Origin: Alcanivorax sp. DG881 | Lineage (GTDB): Bacteria > Pseudomonadota > Gammaproteobacteria > Pseudomonadales > Alcanivoracaceae | Reading direction: 5' to 3' | NCBI RefSeq assembly: GCF_000155615.1 | Contig: NZ_DS989915.1 | Location: forward strand, 2,987,538-3,051,537 | Length of the DNA stretch: 64,000 nucleotides | Shown here: piece by piece, positions 8,402 to 19,722 of the stretch | Position numbering within the stretch: position 1 is the first letter of the stretch | How the letters are laid out: each line of letters starts with the position of its first letter | The notes under the pieces: model-generated | What the model saw: only the letters and a program-made list of their open reading frames with translations | The model's database searches: none | Told to the model about the DNA's origin: nothing | Made by a program: the position numbers and the translations under genes

Positions 8402-11400
8402 TTGAAAGACTTGCTGAATTTGCTCAAAAGTCAGGGACAAGTCACGGAGTTCGACAAGATCCGCATCGCGCTTGCGCCGCCGGATCTGATCCGCTCCTGG
8501 TCTTTTGGCGAAGTGAAAAAGCCTGAGACCATTAACTACCGCACGTTCAAGCCTGAGCGTGATGGTCTGTTTTGTGCGCGAATCTTTGGTCCGATCAAGG
8601 ACTACGAATGCCTGTGCGGTAAGTACAAGCGTTTGAAGCATCGTGGCGTAATCTGTGAAAAGTGTGGCGTTGAAGTCACCCTGTCCAAGGTGCGTCGTGA
8701 GCGCATGGGCCATATCGAGCTGGCCAGCCCCACTGCTCACATCTGGTTCCTGAAGTCACTGCCGTCACGTATCGGTCTGATGCTGGACATGACCCTGCGT
8801 GATATCGAGCGGGTTTTGTACTTCGAATCCTTTGTCGTGACCGAGCCGGGCATGACCACGCTGGAGCGTGGGCAGCTGCTTACCGACGAAGAGTATTTCG
8901 ATTCGCTGGAAGAGTTCGGTGACGAATTCGAAGCCAAGATGGGTGCCGAAGCCGTACAGCAGCTGCTGATGGAGCTGGATCTGGTTGAAGAGATCAAGAT
9001 CCTGCGTGAGGAAGTGGAATCCACTAACTCCGACACCAAGCTGAAGAAGCTGTCCAAGCGTCTCAAGCTGATGGAAGCCTTCAAGGATTCCGGTAACGCG
9101 CCTGAGTGGATGATTCTGACCGTTCTGCCGGTTCTGCCGCCGGATCTGCGTCCGCTGGTACCACTGGACGGTGGCCGTTTTGCGACCTCCGACCTGAACG
9201 ATCTGTATCGCCGGGTGATCAACCGGAACAACCGCCTCAAGCGTTTGCTGGACCTGAGTGCGCCGGACATCATCGTGCGTAACGAAAAGCGTATGCTGCA
9301 GGAATCTGTGGATGCGCTGCTCGATAACGGCCGTCGTGGCCGCGCCATTACCGGTTCCAACAAGCGTCCCCTGAAATCCCTGGCCGACATGATCAAGGGT
9401 AAGCAGGGTCGCTTCCGTCAGAACCTGTTGGGCAAGCGAGTCGATTACTCCGGTCGTTCCGTGATCGTGGTTGGTCCGACTCTCAAGCTGCACGAGTGTG
9501 GCCTGCCCAAGAAGATGGCGCTGGAACTGTTCAAGCCGTTTATCTTTGCCAAGCTGGAAGGGCGTGGTCTGGCGACCACCATCAAGGCGGCCAAGAAGAT
9601 GGTCGAGCGCGAAACTGCCGAGGTGTGGGATATCCTCGCCGAAGTGATTCGCGAACACCCGGTGATGTTGAACCGGGCGCCGACCCTTCACCGTCTGGGT
9701 ATCCAGGCGTTCGAGCCGGTACTGATTGAAGGTAAAGCCATCCAGCTGCACCCGCTGGTGTGTGCGGCATTCAACGCCGACTTCGATGGTGACCAGATGG
9801 CGGTACACGTACCGCTGACCCTGGAAGCCCAGCTCGAAGCCCGTGCGCTGATGATGTCCACCAACAACATCCTGTCCCCGGCCAACGGTGAACCGATTAT
9901 CGGTCCTACCCAGGACGTGGTCTTGGGTCTGTACTACATCAGCCGTGACCGTGTGAATGCACAGGGTGAAGGCCAGGTGTTTGCCGACACCAAGGAAGTG
10001 ATGCGTGCGCTGGGTAACAAGCAGGTGCACATTCATGCCCGCGTTAAAGTGCGAGTGCATGAAGTGGTGAAAGACCTGGAAGGTAACGTGGAAGAGCGTA
10101 CCTTCATCGCCGACACCACCCCCGGCCGTTGTAAGCTGTGGGATATCGTGCCGGCGGGTCTGGGCTTCGATATGGTCAACCAGAACATGACCAAGAAGGC
10201 CATCTCCAAGCTGCTGAATACCTGCTACCGGATTCTGGGCACCAAAGAGACCTGTATCTTCGCTGACCAGCTGATGTACCTGGGCTTCCGCGAAGCGACG
10301 CTGTCCGGTTCTTCCATTGGTGTGGAAGACATGGTGATTCCGGATGCCAAGTACACCATGATCGACGCTGCCGAAGAGGAAGTGCGCGAGATCGAGGAGC
10401 AGTTCGCTTCCGGTCTGGTAACCCGCGGCGAGCGTTACAACAAGGTCGTGGATATCTGGGCGCGGACCAATGACCAGATCGCCAAGGCGATGATGGAAAA
10501 CCTCCGGGTTGAAGTGGTCAAGAACCGCGACGGCAAGGACGAAGAGCAGGGCTCTTTCAACTCCATCTTCATGATGGCCGATTCCGGGGCGCGGGGTTCC
10601 GCCGCCCAGATTCGTCAGCTGGCCGGTATGCGTGGTCTGATGGCGAAGCCGGATGGCTCCATTATCGAAACGCCGATTACCAGTAACTTCCGTGAAGGCC
10701 TGAACGTACTCCAGTACTTCATCTCTACTCACGGTGCACGTAAAGGTCTGGCGGATACCGCACTGAAAACGGCGAACTCCGGTTACCTGACACGTCGTCT
10801 GGTGGATGTGGCGCAGGATCTGGTGATCAATCATATCGATTGTGGCACAGAGGAAGGCCTGCTGATGACGCCGCTGATCGAAGGTGGTGACGTGGTAGAG
10901 CCGCTGCGTGAACGTGTTCTCGGTCGTGTGGTTGCCCGTGATGTGATGAACCCGCTGAAACAGGACGAAGTGGCGGTGGAAGCCGGCACCCTGCTGGATG
11001 AGGTTTGGGTTGAGCAGCTGGAAACCATGGGTGTGGACGAAGTGCTGGTGCGCTCGCCGATTACCTGTGCGACTCGCTGGGGCGTGTGTGCCACCTGTTA
11101 CGGTCGTGATCTGGCCCGTGGCCATCAGGTCAACGTGGGCGAGGCTGTCGGTGTTATCGCGGCACAGTCCATTGGTGAGCCGGGTACCCAGCTGACCATG
11201 CGTACCTTCCACATTGGTGGTGCGGCTAGCCGGGCATCTGCGGTGTCCAGCATTCAGATCAAGCACGGCGGCAAGGTGCGTTTCCACAATGCCAAGCACG
11301 TGCAGCACAAGGACGGTCTGGTCATCGTTTCCCGTTCTGCGGATCTGGCGGTGGCTGATGAGATCGGCCGTGAGCGTGAGCGTTACAAGCTGCCCTACGG

Positions 11401-12604
11401 TGCCACTGTGACCGTGAACGAAGGTGACGAAGTTGGCGGTGGTCAGGTTGTTGCAACCTGGGACCCGCACACACACCCGATCATCGCGGAAGTGGAAGGT
11501 AAGGTGCAGTTCGGTGATATGGAAGAAGGTATCACCGTAAACCACCAGACCGACGAGCTGACCGGCCTGACCAATATCGAAGTGCTCGGTTCCCAGAACC
11601 GTCCTTCTGCGGGTAAGGATATGCGTCCGGTTATCCGGGTGCTGGATGGCAAGGGCAAGCCTATTGTCATGCCTAACACTGACATGCCGGCTCAGTACTT
11701 CCTGCCGGGCGGCGCGCTGTGTGGCCTGAAGGATGGCGCCAACATCGGTGTGGGTGACGTGATTGCGCGGATTCCGCAGGAATCCTCCAAGACCCGTGAC
11801 ATCACCGGTGGTCTGCCCCGTGTTGCTGACTTGTTCGAAGCACGGAACCCGAAAGAAGCGGCAATCCTGGCTGAAAAGACCGGTACCGTGTCCTTCGGTA
11901 AAGAAACCAAAGGCAAGGTTCGCCTGGTGATCACTCCGGATAACAGTGATGACAACTACGAAGAACTGATTCCCAAGTGGCGTCAGCTCAACGTGTTTGA
12001 AGGTGAGCGGGTTGAGAAGGGCGAGGTGGTTTCCGATGGGCCGCTGAACCCCCACGATATCCTGCGCCTGAAAGGTGAGTCCGAGCTGGCCCGTTACATC
12101 GTTAACGAAGTGCAGGAGGTTTACCGCCTGCAGGGTGTGAAGATCAATGACAAGCACATTGAAACGATCATCCGCCAGATGCTGCGCAAAGTAGAGATCC
12201 TGGAAGTGGGCGAGTCTCACTTCATCAAGGGTGAGCAGGCAGAATATGCCCGCGTTATGGAAGAGATCGACCGTCTGAAAGCCGAAGACAAGATGCTGCC
12301 GCAATACCAGCGTCTGTTGTTGGGTATCACCAAGGCTTCCCTGGCAACCGAGTCCTTCATCTCTGCGGCGTCTTTCCAGGAAACTACCCGCGTTCTCACC
12401 GAAGCGGCGGTAACCGGCAAGGAGGACGATCTGCGTGGCCTGAAAGAAAACGTGGTTGTGGGTCGTCTGATCCCGGCCGGTACCGGCTATGCCTACCACA
12501 TGGATCGCCGCCGCCAGCGTGCTGACGCACGCGGGCCGGAAGCGCCGACCATGGACGAGGTGGAAGCGGCTCTGTCCGAGGCGCTTAGCTCCTCCGACGA
12601 GTAG
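8402..12604 (+). CDS. rpoC: DNA-directed RNA polymerase subunit beta'
   Basis: RpoC supplies the catalytic magnesium-binding loop of RNA polymerase. The product has 1400 residues. The N-terminal zinc-binding part has CLCG and CEKCG around residues 70-90. The absolutely conserved NADFDGDQM with its three aspartates lies near residue 458-466. A second cysteine cluster ([17 protein letters not shown]) and the trigger-loop region [18 protein letters not shown] come later. The start codon is TTG (8402), nine bases after GGAGG. No ATG nearby gives the family's [14 protein letters not shown]-terminus, so the rare start is well supported. Confidence 0.98.
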   Translation: MKDLLNLLKSQGQVTEFDKIRIALAPPDLIRSWSFGEVKKPETINYRTFKPERDGLFCARIFGPIKDYECLCGKYKRLKHRGVICEKCGVEVTLSKVRRERMGHIELASPTAHIWFLKSLPSRIGLMLDMTLRDIERVLYFESFVVTEPGMTTLERGQLLTDEEYFDSLEEFGDEFEAKMGAEAVQQLLMELDLVEEIKILREEVESTNSDTKLKKLSKRLKLMEAFKDSGNAPEWMILTVLPVLPPDLRPLVPLDGGRFATSDLNDLYRRVINRNNRLKRLLDLSAPDIIVRNEKRMLQESVDALLDNGRRGRAITGSNKRPLKSLADMIKGKQGRFRQNLLGKRVDYSGRSVIVVGPTLKLHECGLPKKMALELFKPFIFAKLEGRGLATTIKAAKKMVERETAEVWDILAEVIREHPVMLNRAPTLHRLGIQAFEPVLIEGKAIQLHPLVCAAFNADFDGDQMAVHVPLTLEAQLEARALMMSTNNILSPANGEPIIGPTQDVVLGLYYISRDRVNAQGEGQVFADTKEVMRALGNKQVHIHARVKVRVHEVVKDLEGNVEERTFIADTTPGRCKLWDIVPAGLGFDMVNQNMTKKAISKLLNTCYRILGTKETCIFADQLMYLGFREATLSGSSIGVEDMVIPDAKYTMIDAAEEEVREIEEQFASGLVTRGERYNKVVDIWARTNDQIAKAMMENLRVEVVKNRDGKDEEQGSFNSIFMMADSGARGSAAQIRQLAGMRGLMAKPDGSIIETPITSNFREGLNVLQYFISTHGARKGLADTALKTANSGYLTRRLVDVAQDLVINHIDCGTEEGLLMTPLIEGGDVVEPLRERVLGRVVARDVMNPLKQDEVAVEAGTLLDEVWVEQLETMGVDEVLVRSPITCATRWGVCATCYGRDLARGHQVNVGEAVGVIAAQSIGEPGTQLTMRTFHIGGAASRASAVSSIQIKHGGKVRFHNAKHVQHKDGLVIVSRSADLAVADEIGRERERYKLPYGATVTVNEGDEVGGGQVVATWDPHTHPIIAEVEGKVQFGDMEEGITVNHQTDELTGLTNIEVLGSQNRPSAGKDMRPVIRVLDGKGKPIVMPNTDMPAQYFLPGGALCGLKDGANIGVGDVIARIPQESSKTRDITGGLPRVADLFEARNPKEAAILAEKTGTVSFGKETKGKVRLVITPDNSDDNYEELIPKWRQLNVFEGERVEKGEVVSDGPLNPHDILRLKGESELARYIVNEVQEVYRLQGVKINDKHIETIIRQMLRKVEILEVGESHFIKGEQAEYARVMEEIDRLKAEDKMLPQYQRLLLGITKASLATESFISAASFQETTRVLTEAAVTGKEDDLRGLKENVVVGRLIPAGTGYAYHMDRRRQRADARGPEAPTMDEVEAALSEALSSSDE

Positions 12605-12627
12605 TGCGGGCGTTTTCTTGACCCGAT

Positions 12628-12674
12628 AATGGCACCCGCACAAGTGGCTGGTGCCATTTCGCCCCTTCGGGGGC
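12628..12674 (+). terminator. Hairpin pair after rpoC, possible terminator
   Basis: AATGGCACC pairs with GGTGCCATT (12628-12658). A small GCCCC-TTCG-GGGGC hairpin follows (12661-12674). Neither has a good U tract, so termination here would be weak or Rho-aided. They lie at the end of the rpoBC operon and before the rpsL promoter, the place where an operon boundary is expected. Confidence 0.4.
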
Positions 12675-12697
12675 AACCGTAGAGATTCTCCGGCGCC

Positions 12698-12726
12698 TTG
12701 ACGGGATGCCGGAGGCTCCCTACAAT
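12698..12726 (+). promoter_or_regulatory. Sigma-70 promoter of the str operon (rpsL)
   Basis: TTGACG (12698-12703), a spacer of exactly 17 bases and TACAAT (12721-12726) match consensus at 5/6 and 5/6. It lies 96 bases upstream of rpsL, after the rpoC stop. This is the best promoter by consensus in the first half of the window. Confidence 0.75.
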
Positions 12727-12822
12727 CGCTGCCCCCCATGGTTTCATGGGCGGTAATTGGGTGGCATGGGCCGTAAACTGACGGTTTTTGTCACAGAACT
12801 GTAAGCGTGAGGCAGTAGTTTC

Positions 12823-13194
12823 ATGGCAACTGTAAACCAGCTGGTGCGCAAGCCGCGCAAAAGCAAGGTAGAAAAGAGCGACTCCGTAGCCCTGCAGGGC
12901 TGCCCCCAGCGTCGCGGCGTTTGCACTCGGGTGTATACCACTACTCCGAAGAAGCCTAACTCCGCGCTGCGTAAAGTGTGTCGTGTGCGTCTGACCAACG
13001 GTTATGAAGTCTCTTCCTACATTGGTGGTGAAGGGCATAACCTGCAGGAGCACTCCGTAGTGTTGATCCGTGGCGGTCGTGTAAAAGACCTTCCCGGTGT
13101 TCGCTACCACACCGTACGTGGCACCCTGGATACGGCAGGCGTGCAGGACCGCAAGCAGCGTCGCTCCAAGTATGGCGCCAAGCGTCCGAAGTAA
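12823..13194 (+). CDS. rpsL: 30S ribosomal protein S12
   Basis: S12 lies at the decoding centre and controls accuracy; its changes give streptomycin resistance. The product has 123 residues, the usual length, beginning with [12 protein letters not shown]. Both resistance hot spots look wild type: the [12 protein letters not shown] stretch holds the Lys equivalent to residue 43, and [10 protein letters not shown] holds the Lys equivalent to residue 88. ATG start; the promoter described just upstream serves it. It is the first gene of the str operon with rpsG, fusA and tuf. Confidence 0.98.
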
Positions 13195-13252
13195 TACCTA
13201 GCTACCTTTTCTGAATGCCGTAGCCCGTGTGGCTGCGGAGGGATGAGTAAGG

Positions 13253-13308
13253 TCCGGACGGCATGCCGTTCCGGAGTCACCTGAAGCTTTCCCCGCCCAA
13301 AGCGGGAA
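13253..13308 (+). promoter_or_regulatory. rpsL-rpsG intercistronic hairpins, possible S7 site
   Basis: Hairpin TCCGGACGGC/ATGCCGTTCCGGA (13253-13275, one bulged T) and hairpin TTCCCCGC-CCAAA-GCGGGAA (about 13289-13307) fill the 133-base gap. The second ends a few bases before the rpsG ribosome binding site. In E. coli the rpsL-rpsG gap holds the S7 translational operator. The shared location suggests the same role, but sequence identity to that operator was not shown. Confidence 0.45.
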
Positions 13309-13327
13309 TGTTAGAGGAACACATCCG

Positions 13328-13798
13328 ATGCCAAGACGTCGCGTTGTCGCCAAACGGGAGATCCTGCCGGATCCGAAGTTTGGAAGCCAGATTCTGGCCA
13401 AGTTCATGAACCATGTAATGGTTAGTGGTAAGAAATCTGTATCCGAGCGTATTGTTTACGGTGCGCTGGATATTATCACCGAGCGTAAAGGGCTTGATTC
13501 CCTGGAGACGTTCGAAAAGGCGCTGGACAATATCCGTCCTGCCGTCGAGGTAAAGAGCCGCCGTGTTGGTGGTGCGACTTACCAGGTTCCTGTTGAGGTT
13601 CGTCCCAGCCGCCGTACTGCTTTGGCAATGCGCTGGTTGGTAGATGCTGCCCGTAAGCGTGGTGAGAAGAGCATGCCTGCTCGTCTGGCCGGCGAAGTGA
13701 TGGATGCCGCTGAAGGCAAAGGCGCTGCGATGAAGAAACGTGAAGACGTGCATCGTATGGCCGAGGCCAACAAGGCCTTCTCCCACTTCCGCTTCTAA
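13328..13798 (+). CDS. rpsG: 30S ribosomal protein S7
   Basis: S7 nucleates assembly of the 30S head and touches E-site tRNA; in E. coli it represses the str operon mRNA. The product has 156 residues, the usual short form. It shows [19 protein letters not shown] at the N-terminus, the [23 protein letters not shown] helix and [25 protein letters not shown] start with AGAGGAAC upstream. A strong hairpin follows before fusA, so expression of the downstream elongation factor genes may be uncoupled in part. Confidence 0.98.
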   Translation: MPRRRVVAKREILPDPKFGSQILAKFMNHVMVSGKKSVSERIVYGALDIITERKGLDSLETFEKALDNIRPAVEVKSRRVGGATYQVPVEVRPSRRTALAMRWLVDAARKRGEKSMPARLAGEVMDAAEGKGAAMKKREDVHRMAEANKAFSHFRF

Positions 13799-13817
13799 GG
13801 CAGAAGGCAAGCGAGTG

Positions 13818-13845
13818 AAACCGGCCTGTGTACAGGCCGGTTTTT
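13818..13845 (+). terminator. Terminator-like hairpin between rpsG and fusA
   Basis: AAACCGGCCT pairs with AGGCCGGTTT around GTGTAC, followed by a TTTTTG tract. It is a good intrinsic terminator shape inside the str operon, 32 bases before fusA. It may act as an attenuator that tunes EF-G and EF-Tu levels against ribosomal proteins (inference). Confidence 0.7.
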
Positions 13846-13876
13846 GTATTTGAACCAGTGAATCGAGGTTAGCACC

Positions 13877-15976
13877 GTGGCTCGTAAGACTCCTCTTAAT
13901 CGCTATCGCAACATCGGTATCTGTGCGCACGTAGATGCGGGCAAGACCACTACTACCGAGCGTATTCTTTTCTACACCGGTGTGTCTCACAAAATTGGTG
14001 AGGTGCACGACGGTGCTGCCACCATGGACTGGATGGAGCAGGAACAGGAGCGTGGTATTACCATTACCTCCGCTGCGACCACCACTTTCTGGCAGGGTAT
14101 GGACCAGCAGTATGATCAGCACCGTATCAACATCATTGATACCCCCGGGCACGTTGACTTCACTATTGAAGTAGAGCGTTCCTTGCGTGTACTCGATGGT
14201 GCCGTGGTGGTGTTCTGTGGTTCTTCCGGCGTTGAGCCGCAGTCCGAGACTGTATGGCGCCAGGCCAACAAATATGAAGTCCCGCGTATCGTGTTCGTCA
14301 ACAAGATGGACCGCGCTGGCGCAGATTTTGACTCCGTTTGTAACCAGATTCGCAAGCGTCTGGGTGCTTCCGTTGTGCCGATTCAGTACAACATCGGTGC
14401 GGAAGACAACTTCAAGGGTGTCGTCGATTTGATCCGGATGAAGGCTATCTACTGGAGCGAAGACGACATGGGGATGACCTACGAAGAGAAGGACATCCCG
14501 GACGACATCAAGGCGCGTTGTGACGAGCTCCGTGAACAAATGACGGAAGCGGCAGCAGAGGGCTCTGAAGAGCTGATGGAAAAGTACCTGGAAGAAGGTG
14601 ACCTTTCCAATGACGATATCAAGGCGGGTCTGCGTCAGCAGGTTCTGGCCAACGAAATCGTTCTCGGCCTGTGTGGTTCCGCGTTTAAAAACAAGGGCGT
14701 TCAGGCGCTGCTCGACGCAGTGATCGAATTCCTGCCGGCCCCGGATGAAGTAAAAGCCATCCAGGGTGTGCTGCCGGATGGCGAAACCGTTGAAGCGCGT
14801 AAGTCTTCAGACGATGAGCCGTTCTCTGCGCTGGCATTCAAGATCGCTACCGACCCGTTTGTCGGCTCTCTGACCTTTATTCGTGTCTACTCCGGTGTGC
14901 TGAATTCCGGTGACAGCGTGATGAACTCCGTACGCGAGAAGAAAGAGCGTGTGGGGCGTTTGCTGCAGATGCACGCAAACAGCCGTGAAGAGATCAAGGA
15001 AGTACTGGCGGGTGACATTGCGGCCTGTGTTGGCATGAAGGACGTCACCACCGGTGACACTCTGTGCGACATGAAGAGCCCGATCGTTCTCGAGCGTATG
15101 GAATTCCCGGATCCGGTAATTTCCGTTGCTGTGGAGCCCAAGTCCAAGGCAGACCAGGAAAAAATGGGTCTGGCGCTGGGCCGTCTGGCGCAGGAAGATC
15201 CGTCTTTCCGTGTGAAGACCGACGAAGAAACCGGCCAGACCATTATCTCTGGCATGGGTGAGCTGCACCTGGATATTCTCGTGGATCGTATGAAGCGTGA
15301 ATTCAAGGTGGAAGCGAACATCGGTGCGCCGCAGGTGGCATACCGCGAAACCTTCACCCGCGCTGCGGACGTGGATGGCAAGTTCGTGAAGCAGTCCGGT
15401 GGTCGTGGTCAATACGGTCACGTTAAGGTCAAGTTTGAGCCTATCGATCGTGATGAAGAGTTCCAGTTCGAGGAGCAGATTCACGGTGGTTCCGTACCGA
15501 AGGAATACTTTGGCGCGGTGCAGAAGGGTATCGACGAGCAGCTGCAGGCCGGTGTGCTGGCGGGCTACCCGATTCTGGGCGTGAAAGCGACTCTGTACGA
15601 TGGTTCCTACCATGAGGTGGATTCCAACGAAAACGCTTTCCGTATGGCGGGCGCCTTGGCTGTGAAGAACGCAGCGAAGGAAGCCGGTGCGGTACTGCTT
15701 GAGCCGATGATGAAGGTGGAAGCGGTAACCCCGGAAGACTACATGGGTGACGTGATGGGTGACTTGAACCGTCGCCGTGGTATCGTTCAGGGCATGGAAG
15801 ACACCATGGCCGGCAAGATTATTCGTGCCGAGGTGCCTTTGTCTGAAATGTTCGGTTACGCTACTGATCTGCGTTCCATGTCTCAGGGCCGTGCCAGTTA
15901 CTCCATGGAGTTCCTGAAGTACGCTGAGGCACCGAAGAATATCGCTGATGAAGTCATCAGCGGCAAGAAATCTTAA
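13877..15976 (+). CDS. fusA: Elongation factor G
   Basis: EF-G drives GTP-dependent translocation on the ribosome. The product has 699 residues. It has the P-loop [12 protein letters not shown] near residues 16-27, switch motif [19 protein letters not shown] and NKMDRAGAD, then the domain IV loop region ([10 protein letters not shown]) and the C-terminal [19 protein letters not shown]. The start codon is GTG (13877), after GAGGT. The family N-terminus [18 protein letters not shown] supports this start. A tuf gene follows after 32 bases, the standard str operon order. Confidence 0.98.
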   Translation: MARKTPLNRYRNIGICAHVDAGKTTTTERILFYTGVSHKIGEVHDGAATMDWMEQEQERGITITSAATTTFWQGMDQQYDQHRINIIDTPGHVDFTIEVERSLRVLDGAVVVFCGSSGVEPQSETVWRQANKYEVPRIVFVNKMDRAGADFDSVCNQIRKRLGASVVPIQYNIGAEDNFKGVVDLIRMKAIYWSEDDMGMTYEEKDIPDDIKARCDELREQMTEAAAEGSEELMEKYLEEGDLSNDDIKAGLRQQVLANEIVLGLCGSAFKNKGVQALLDAVIEFLPAPDEVKAIQGVLPDGETVEARKSSDDEPFSALAFKIATDPFVGSLTFIRVYSGVLNSGDSVMNSVREKKERVGRLLQMHANSREEIKEVLAGDIAACVGMKDVTTGDTLCDMKSPIVLERMEFPDPVISVAVEPKSKADQEKMGLALGRLAQEDPSFRVKTDEETGQTIISGMGELHLDILVDRMKREFKVEANIGAPQVAYRETFTRAADVDGKFVKQSGGRGQYGHVKVKFEPIDRDEEFQFEEQIHGGSVPKEYFGAVQKGIDEQLQAGVLAGYPILGVKATLYDGSYHEVDSNENAFRMAGALAVKNAAKEAGAVLLEPMMKVEAVTPEDYMGDVMGDLNRRRGIVQGMEDTMAGKIIRAEVPLSEMFGYATDLRSMSQGRASYSMEFLKYAEAPKNIADEVISGKKS

Positions 15977-16008
15977 ATTTACGGTTAATTTGTTAAGGGT
16001 ATAGAGCC

Positions 16009-17199
16009 GTGGCAAAGGAAAAGTTTGAACGTAATAAACCGCACGTAAACGTAGGCACCATCGGTCACGTTGACCATGGTAAAACCACCCTGACCGCCGC
16101 GCTGACACGCGTGTGTGCAGAAGTCTGGGGCGGTAGCGCCATTGCTTTCGATGGTATTGATAATGCCCCGGAAGAGCGTGAGCGTGGTATTACCATCGCG
16201 ACCTCACACGTAGAGTACGATTCTCCGACTCGTCACTACGCCCACGTAGACTGCCCCGGTCACGCTGATTATGTGAAAAACATGATCACCGGTGCCGCGC
16301 AGATGGACGGCGCAATCCTGGTTTGTTCCGCAGCTGACGGCCCCATGCCGCAGACGCGTGAGCACATCCTGCTGTCCCGTCAGGTTGGCGTGCCTTTCAT
16401 CGTTGTGTTCCTGAACAAAGCGGACATGGTTGACGATGAAGAGCTGCTCGAGCTGGTAGAAATGGAGGTACGTGAGCTGCTGAGCGACTACGACTTCCCG
16501 GGTGACGACACGCCGATCATCAAGGGTTCTGCCCTGAAGGCACTGGAAGGCGATACCAGCGAAATCGGTATGCCTGCCGTGCAGAAGCTGGTTGAGTGCC
16601 TGGACGAGTACATCCCGGAGCCGGAGCGTGCCGTTGATCAGCCGTTCCTGATGCCGATCGAAGACGTATTCTCCATCTCCGGTCGCGGTACCGTGGTAAC
16701 CGGCCGTGTAGAGCGTGGCATCATCAAGGTTGGTGAAGAGCTGGAAATCGTGGGTATCCACGACACCACCAAGACCACCTGTACCGGTGTTGAGATGTTC
16801 CGCAAGCTGCTGGACGAAGGTCGTGCTGGTGAGAACGTTGGTGTTCTGCTGCGTGGTACCAAGCGTGATGAAGTTGAGCGTGGTCAGGTACTGGCCAAGC
16901 CGGGCTCCATCAAGCCGCACACCAAGTTCGTTGCTGAGGTATATGTCCTGAGCAAAGACGAAGGTGGTCGTCACACTCCGTTCTTCAACGGTTACCGTCC
17001 GCAGTTTTACTTCCGTACGACTGACGTGACAGGTGCATGTACTCTGCCGGAAGGTACCGAAATGGTAATGCCGGGCGATAACGTGCAGATGGACGTTGAG
17101 CTGATCGCTCCGATCGCCATGGAAGACGGCCTGCGCTTCGCGATTCGCGAAGGTGGCCGTACCGTTGGCGCCGGCGTGGTAGCTAAAATCACCGAGTAA
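16009..17199 (+). CDS. tuf: Elongation factor Tu
   Basis: EF-Tu carries aminoacyl-tRNA to the ribosome as a GTP complex. The product has 396 residues, the normal size. Visible motifs are [13 protein letters not shown] (P-loop, about 18-30), the effector stretch [27 protein letters not shown] and NKADM. The C-terminal domains have [13 protein letters not shown]. The start codon is GTG with AAGGG upstream. This corresponds to the tufA position. The second tuf copy that normally precedes tRNA-Trp is not in the window. Confidence 0.98.
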   Translation: MAKEKFERNKPHVNVGTIGHVDHGKTTLTAALTRVCAEVWGGSAIAFDGIDNAPEERERGITIATSHVEYDSPTRHYAHVDCPGHADYVKNMITGAAQMDGAILVCSAADGPMPQTREHILLSRQVGVPFIVVFLNKADMVDDEELLELVEMEVRELLSDYDFPGDDTPIIKGSALKALEGDTSEIGMPAVQKLVECLDEYIPEPERAVDQPFLMPIEDVFSISGRGTVVTGRVERGIIKVGEELEIVGIHDTTKTTCTGVEMFRKLLDEGRAGENVGVLLRGTKRDEVERGQVLAKPGSIKPHTKFVAEVYVLSKDEGGRHTPFFNGYRPQFYFRTTDVTGACTLPEGTEMVMPGDNVQMDVELIAPIAMEDGLRFAIREGGRTVGAGVVAKITE

Positions 17200-17213
17200 G
17201 TTTTACGGTGATG

Positions 17214-17243
17214 AAAAAGGGTCGCTTCGGCGGCCCTTTTTTT
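17214..17243 (+). terminator. Intrinsic terminator of the str operon after tuf
   Basis: AAAAGGGTCGC-TTCG-GCGGCCCTTTT with one G-U pair and seven T in the tail, 15 bases after the tuf stop. It is a strong terminator shape. Confidence 0.9.
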
Positions 17244-17633
17244 GCCTGCGATTTTATGTTGTTGCCAAAGGTGTCTTTCGGGCTGCTGAAGGTTGGGGCT
17301 GTGAGCGGTCTGACGGCTTCACTGTGGCGTGCTGAACGGTGTGTGAGGCTGTGTGGATGCGGCCTGGTGTTGTTCGCGCTTGTGGTGGCTGCAGTCGAAG
17401 GTAGTGGGCTGCCTGTTCGGCAATGAATTGTCGGATTTTCAAGACAGGGCTTGGCGGGGCGGAAAAACAGGAGTACCGTCACAGCCCGGTAGGATGCCAC
17501 CAGGAAGGGGTTCAGTATTGGCTTGTTCCTTGGCTGGCGCCGCGGTTGTGGCTTTGATGGGCCCTGTGGCGGCGGGTGTCGCTTTGCGATAACTGCTTTT
17601 ACAGTTAATTTGGGGTTTTTGGCGAAATACCCC
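17244..17633. other. Gene-free spacer between tuf terminator and S10 promoter
   Basis: About 390 bases without a supportable gene. Open frames here are short, lack ribosome binding sites and show no family resemblance. The DNA is G-rich on the + strand and has no obvious repeat. I see nothing specific in it beyond its being the upstream flank of the S10 promoter. Confidence 0.6.
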
Positions 17634-17662
17634 TTGCAATACCCCCGGGGTATGGCTAATAT
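17634..17662 (+). promoter_or_regulatory. Sigma-70 promoter of the S10 operon
   Basis: TTGCAA (17634-17639), a 17-base spacer and TAATAT (17657-17662) match consensus at 4/6 and 5/6. It starts a leader of about 135 bases before rpsJ. Confidence 0.7.
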
Positions 17663-18116
<454 letters not shown>

Positions 18117-18158
18117 CAACGGGCGGGTTTATCCCGACAGGTTGTGAAGAGGTAAACA

Positions 18159-18794
18159 ATGGCGATTGGTGTGATCGGTCGAAAATGCGGCATGACCCGG
18201 GTGTTCACTGAAGAAGGTGTCAGTGTTCCGGTGACTGTGATTGAGGTTAGCCCTAATCGGGTTTCCCAGGTCAAGACCGAAGAATCAGATGGCTATCAGG
18301 CCGTACAGGTAACTGTAGGTGAGCGCCGTGCCAGCCGCGTGACCAAGGCGCAAGCCGGTCATTTCGCGAAAGCTGGTGTTGAGGCGGGTCGTGGTGTCTG
18401 GGAATTCCGTGCTGAAGCTGGTGAGTTTGAGGCGGGTTCCGCGGTGACTGTAGAGGGGTTTGAGGCAGGTCAGATGATCGATGTCACTGGCTCCTCCAAG
18501 GGTAAAGGGTTCGCAGGCGGCGTTAAGCGCTGGAACTTCAGCACCCAGGACGCCACTCACGGTAACTCCTTGTCCCATCGTGCTCCGGGTTCTATTGGTC
18601 AGAACCAAACCCCGGGCCGCGTGTTTAAAGGCAAGAAGATGGCCGGTCATCTGGGTGCTGAGCGTGTCACTGTCCAGAACCTGGAAGTGGTGCGTGTCGA
18701 TGCTGACAAGAATCTGTTGCTGGTTAAAGGTGCGGTCCCCGGTGCTACCGGTGGTGATGTGATCGTGCGTCTGGCAGTGAAGGCGAAGGCCTGA
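18159..18794 (+). CDS. rplC: 50S ribosomal protein L3
   Basis: L3 is an early assembly protein reaching toward the peptidyl transferase centre. The product has 211 residues. The N-terminal barrel starts [15 protein letters not shown], and the central extension has [13 protein letters not shown] and [15 protein letters not shown]. The glutamine in [21 protein letters not shown] corresponds to the methylated residue in E. coli. ATG has GAGG upstream. rplD follows after 14 bases. Confidence 0.98.
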   Translation: MAIGVIGRKCGMTRVFTEEGVSVPVTVIEVSPNRVSQVKTEESDGYQAVQVTVGERRASRVTKAQAGHFAKAGVEAGRGVWEFRAEAGEFEAGSAVTVEGFEAGQMIDVTGSSKGKGFAGGVKRWNFSTQDATHGNSLSHRAPGSIGQNQTPGRVFKGKKMAGHLGAERVTVQNLEVVRVDADKNLLLVKGAVPGATGGDVIVRLAVKAKA

Positions 18795-18808
18795 AAGAGG
18801 AATAGAGG

Positions 18809-19411
18809 ATGAATCTCAATACTGCCTCTGGAGGTACCGTTACCGTTTCCGAAGTCGCCTTCGGCAAGGACTTTAACGAGCCTCTGGTTCATCAGGTTGT
18901 GACTGCGTTTCTGGCAGGTGCCCGTCAGGGTTCCAAAGCTCAGAAAAACCGTTCCGATGTGAGTGGTGGTGGTCGTAAGCCGTGGCGTCAAAAGGGTACT
19001 GGTCGTGCCCGTGCGGGTACGATTCGTAGCCCGATCTGGCGTGGCGGCGGCAAGACTTTTGCTGCGGTACCACGTGACCACTCTCAGAAAGTGAACCGCA
19101 AAATGTACCGCGGTGCGCTGCAGTGCATTATGTCTGAGCTGGTGCGTCAAGAACGTCTGGTTGTTGTGGATGAGTTTACTGTTGACTCTCCCAAGACCAA
19201 AACGGTTGCAGCCAAGTTGAAAGACATGGAGCTGAGCAGCGTGTTGATCGTCACTGATGACGTTGACGAAAACCTGTTCCTGGCTTCACGTAATTTGCCG
19301 AAGGTTGATGTGCGCGATTCTCAGGGCGTTGATCCGGTAAGTCTGATTGCTTTCGAGAAGGTGCTGATCACTGTGCCGGCTCTGAAGAAGCTTGAGGAGG
19401 CCCTGGCATGA
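18809..19411 (+). CDS. rplD: 50S ribosomal protein L4
   Basis: L4 lines the peptide exit tunnel and, in E. coli, represses the S10 operon through the leader RNA. The product has 200 residues. The extended loop with [30 protein letters not shown] at about 46-75 is the family hallmark. ATG with AGAGGATG directly upstream. The stop overlaps the rplW start by four bases, pointing to coupled translation. Confidence 0.98.
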   Translation: MNLNTASGGTVTVSEVAFGKDFNEPLVHQVVTAFLAGARQGSKAQKNRSDVSGGGRKPWRQKGTGRARAGTIRSPIWRGGGKTFAAVPRDHSQKVNRKMYRGALQCIMSELVRQERLVVVDEFTVDSPKTKTVAAKLKDMELSSVLIVTDDVDENLFLASRNLPKVDVRDSQGVDPVSLIAFEKVLITVPALKKLEEALA

Positions 19412-19704
19412 ATCAAGAGCGTATTTTGCAGGTGCTGCGTGCGCCGCACGTTTCTGAAAAGGCCACGATTGTAGCCGATCAGAACAACACCTTCGTATTC
19501 AAGGTTGCTAAAGATGCGAGCAAGCTGGAAATCAAAAAAGCGGTAGAAGCGCTTTTTGAAGTGAAAGTTGAAGCTGTTCGTACCGCCAACATGAAAGGCA
19601 AGTCCAAATTCTTTGGTCGCGTTGCGGGTAAGCGCGTTGACTGGAAGAAGGCCTATGTTTCCCTCGCGGAAGGCCAGGACATTGACTTCCTGGGCGCAGA
19701 GTAA
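19408..19704 (+). CDS. rplW: 50S ribosomal protein L23
   Basis: L23 sits at the exit of the peptide tunnel and docks trigger factor and SRP. The product has 98 residues. It shows [24 protein letters not shown] and the C-terminal RNA-binding end with [23 protein letters not shown]. The start ATG overlaps the rplD stop as ATGA, and a GAGG lies inside the end of rplD. rplB follows after 18 bases. Confidence 0.98.
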   Translation: MNQERILQVLRAPHVSEKATIVADQNNTFVFKVAKDASKLEIKKAVEALFEVKVEAVRTANMKGKSKFFGRVAGKRVDWKKAYVSLAEGQDIDFLGAE

Positions 19705-19722
19705 GGAAGGGAGTAAGGAATA

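Noticed and set aside
8765-12739. 1324-codon minus-strand frame opposite rpoC
   Set aside because: It follows the codon bias of rpoC in the opposite frame. The predicted protein is low-complexity His/Gln/Thr-rich with no recognisable domain.
13818-13845. Operon end between rpsG and fusA
   Set aside because: The hairpin looks like a terminator, but fusA has no clear promoter in the 31 bases that follow, so it is better seen as an attenuator inside one operon.
13277-16108. Minus-strand frames opposite rpsG, fusA and tuf
   Set aside because: Antisense shadows of ribosomal and elongation factor genes, with no start signals or family resemblance.
18285-18650. Minus-strand 121-codon frame inside rplC
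   Set aside because: Shadow of rplC, no Shine-Dalgarno and no family features.
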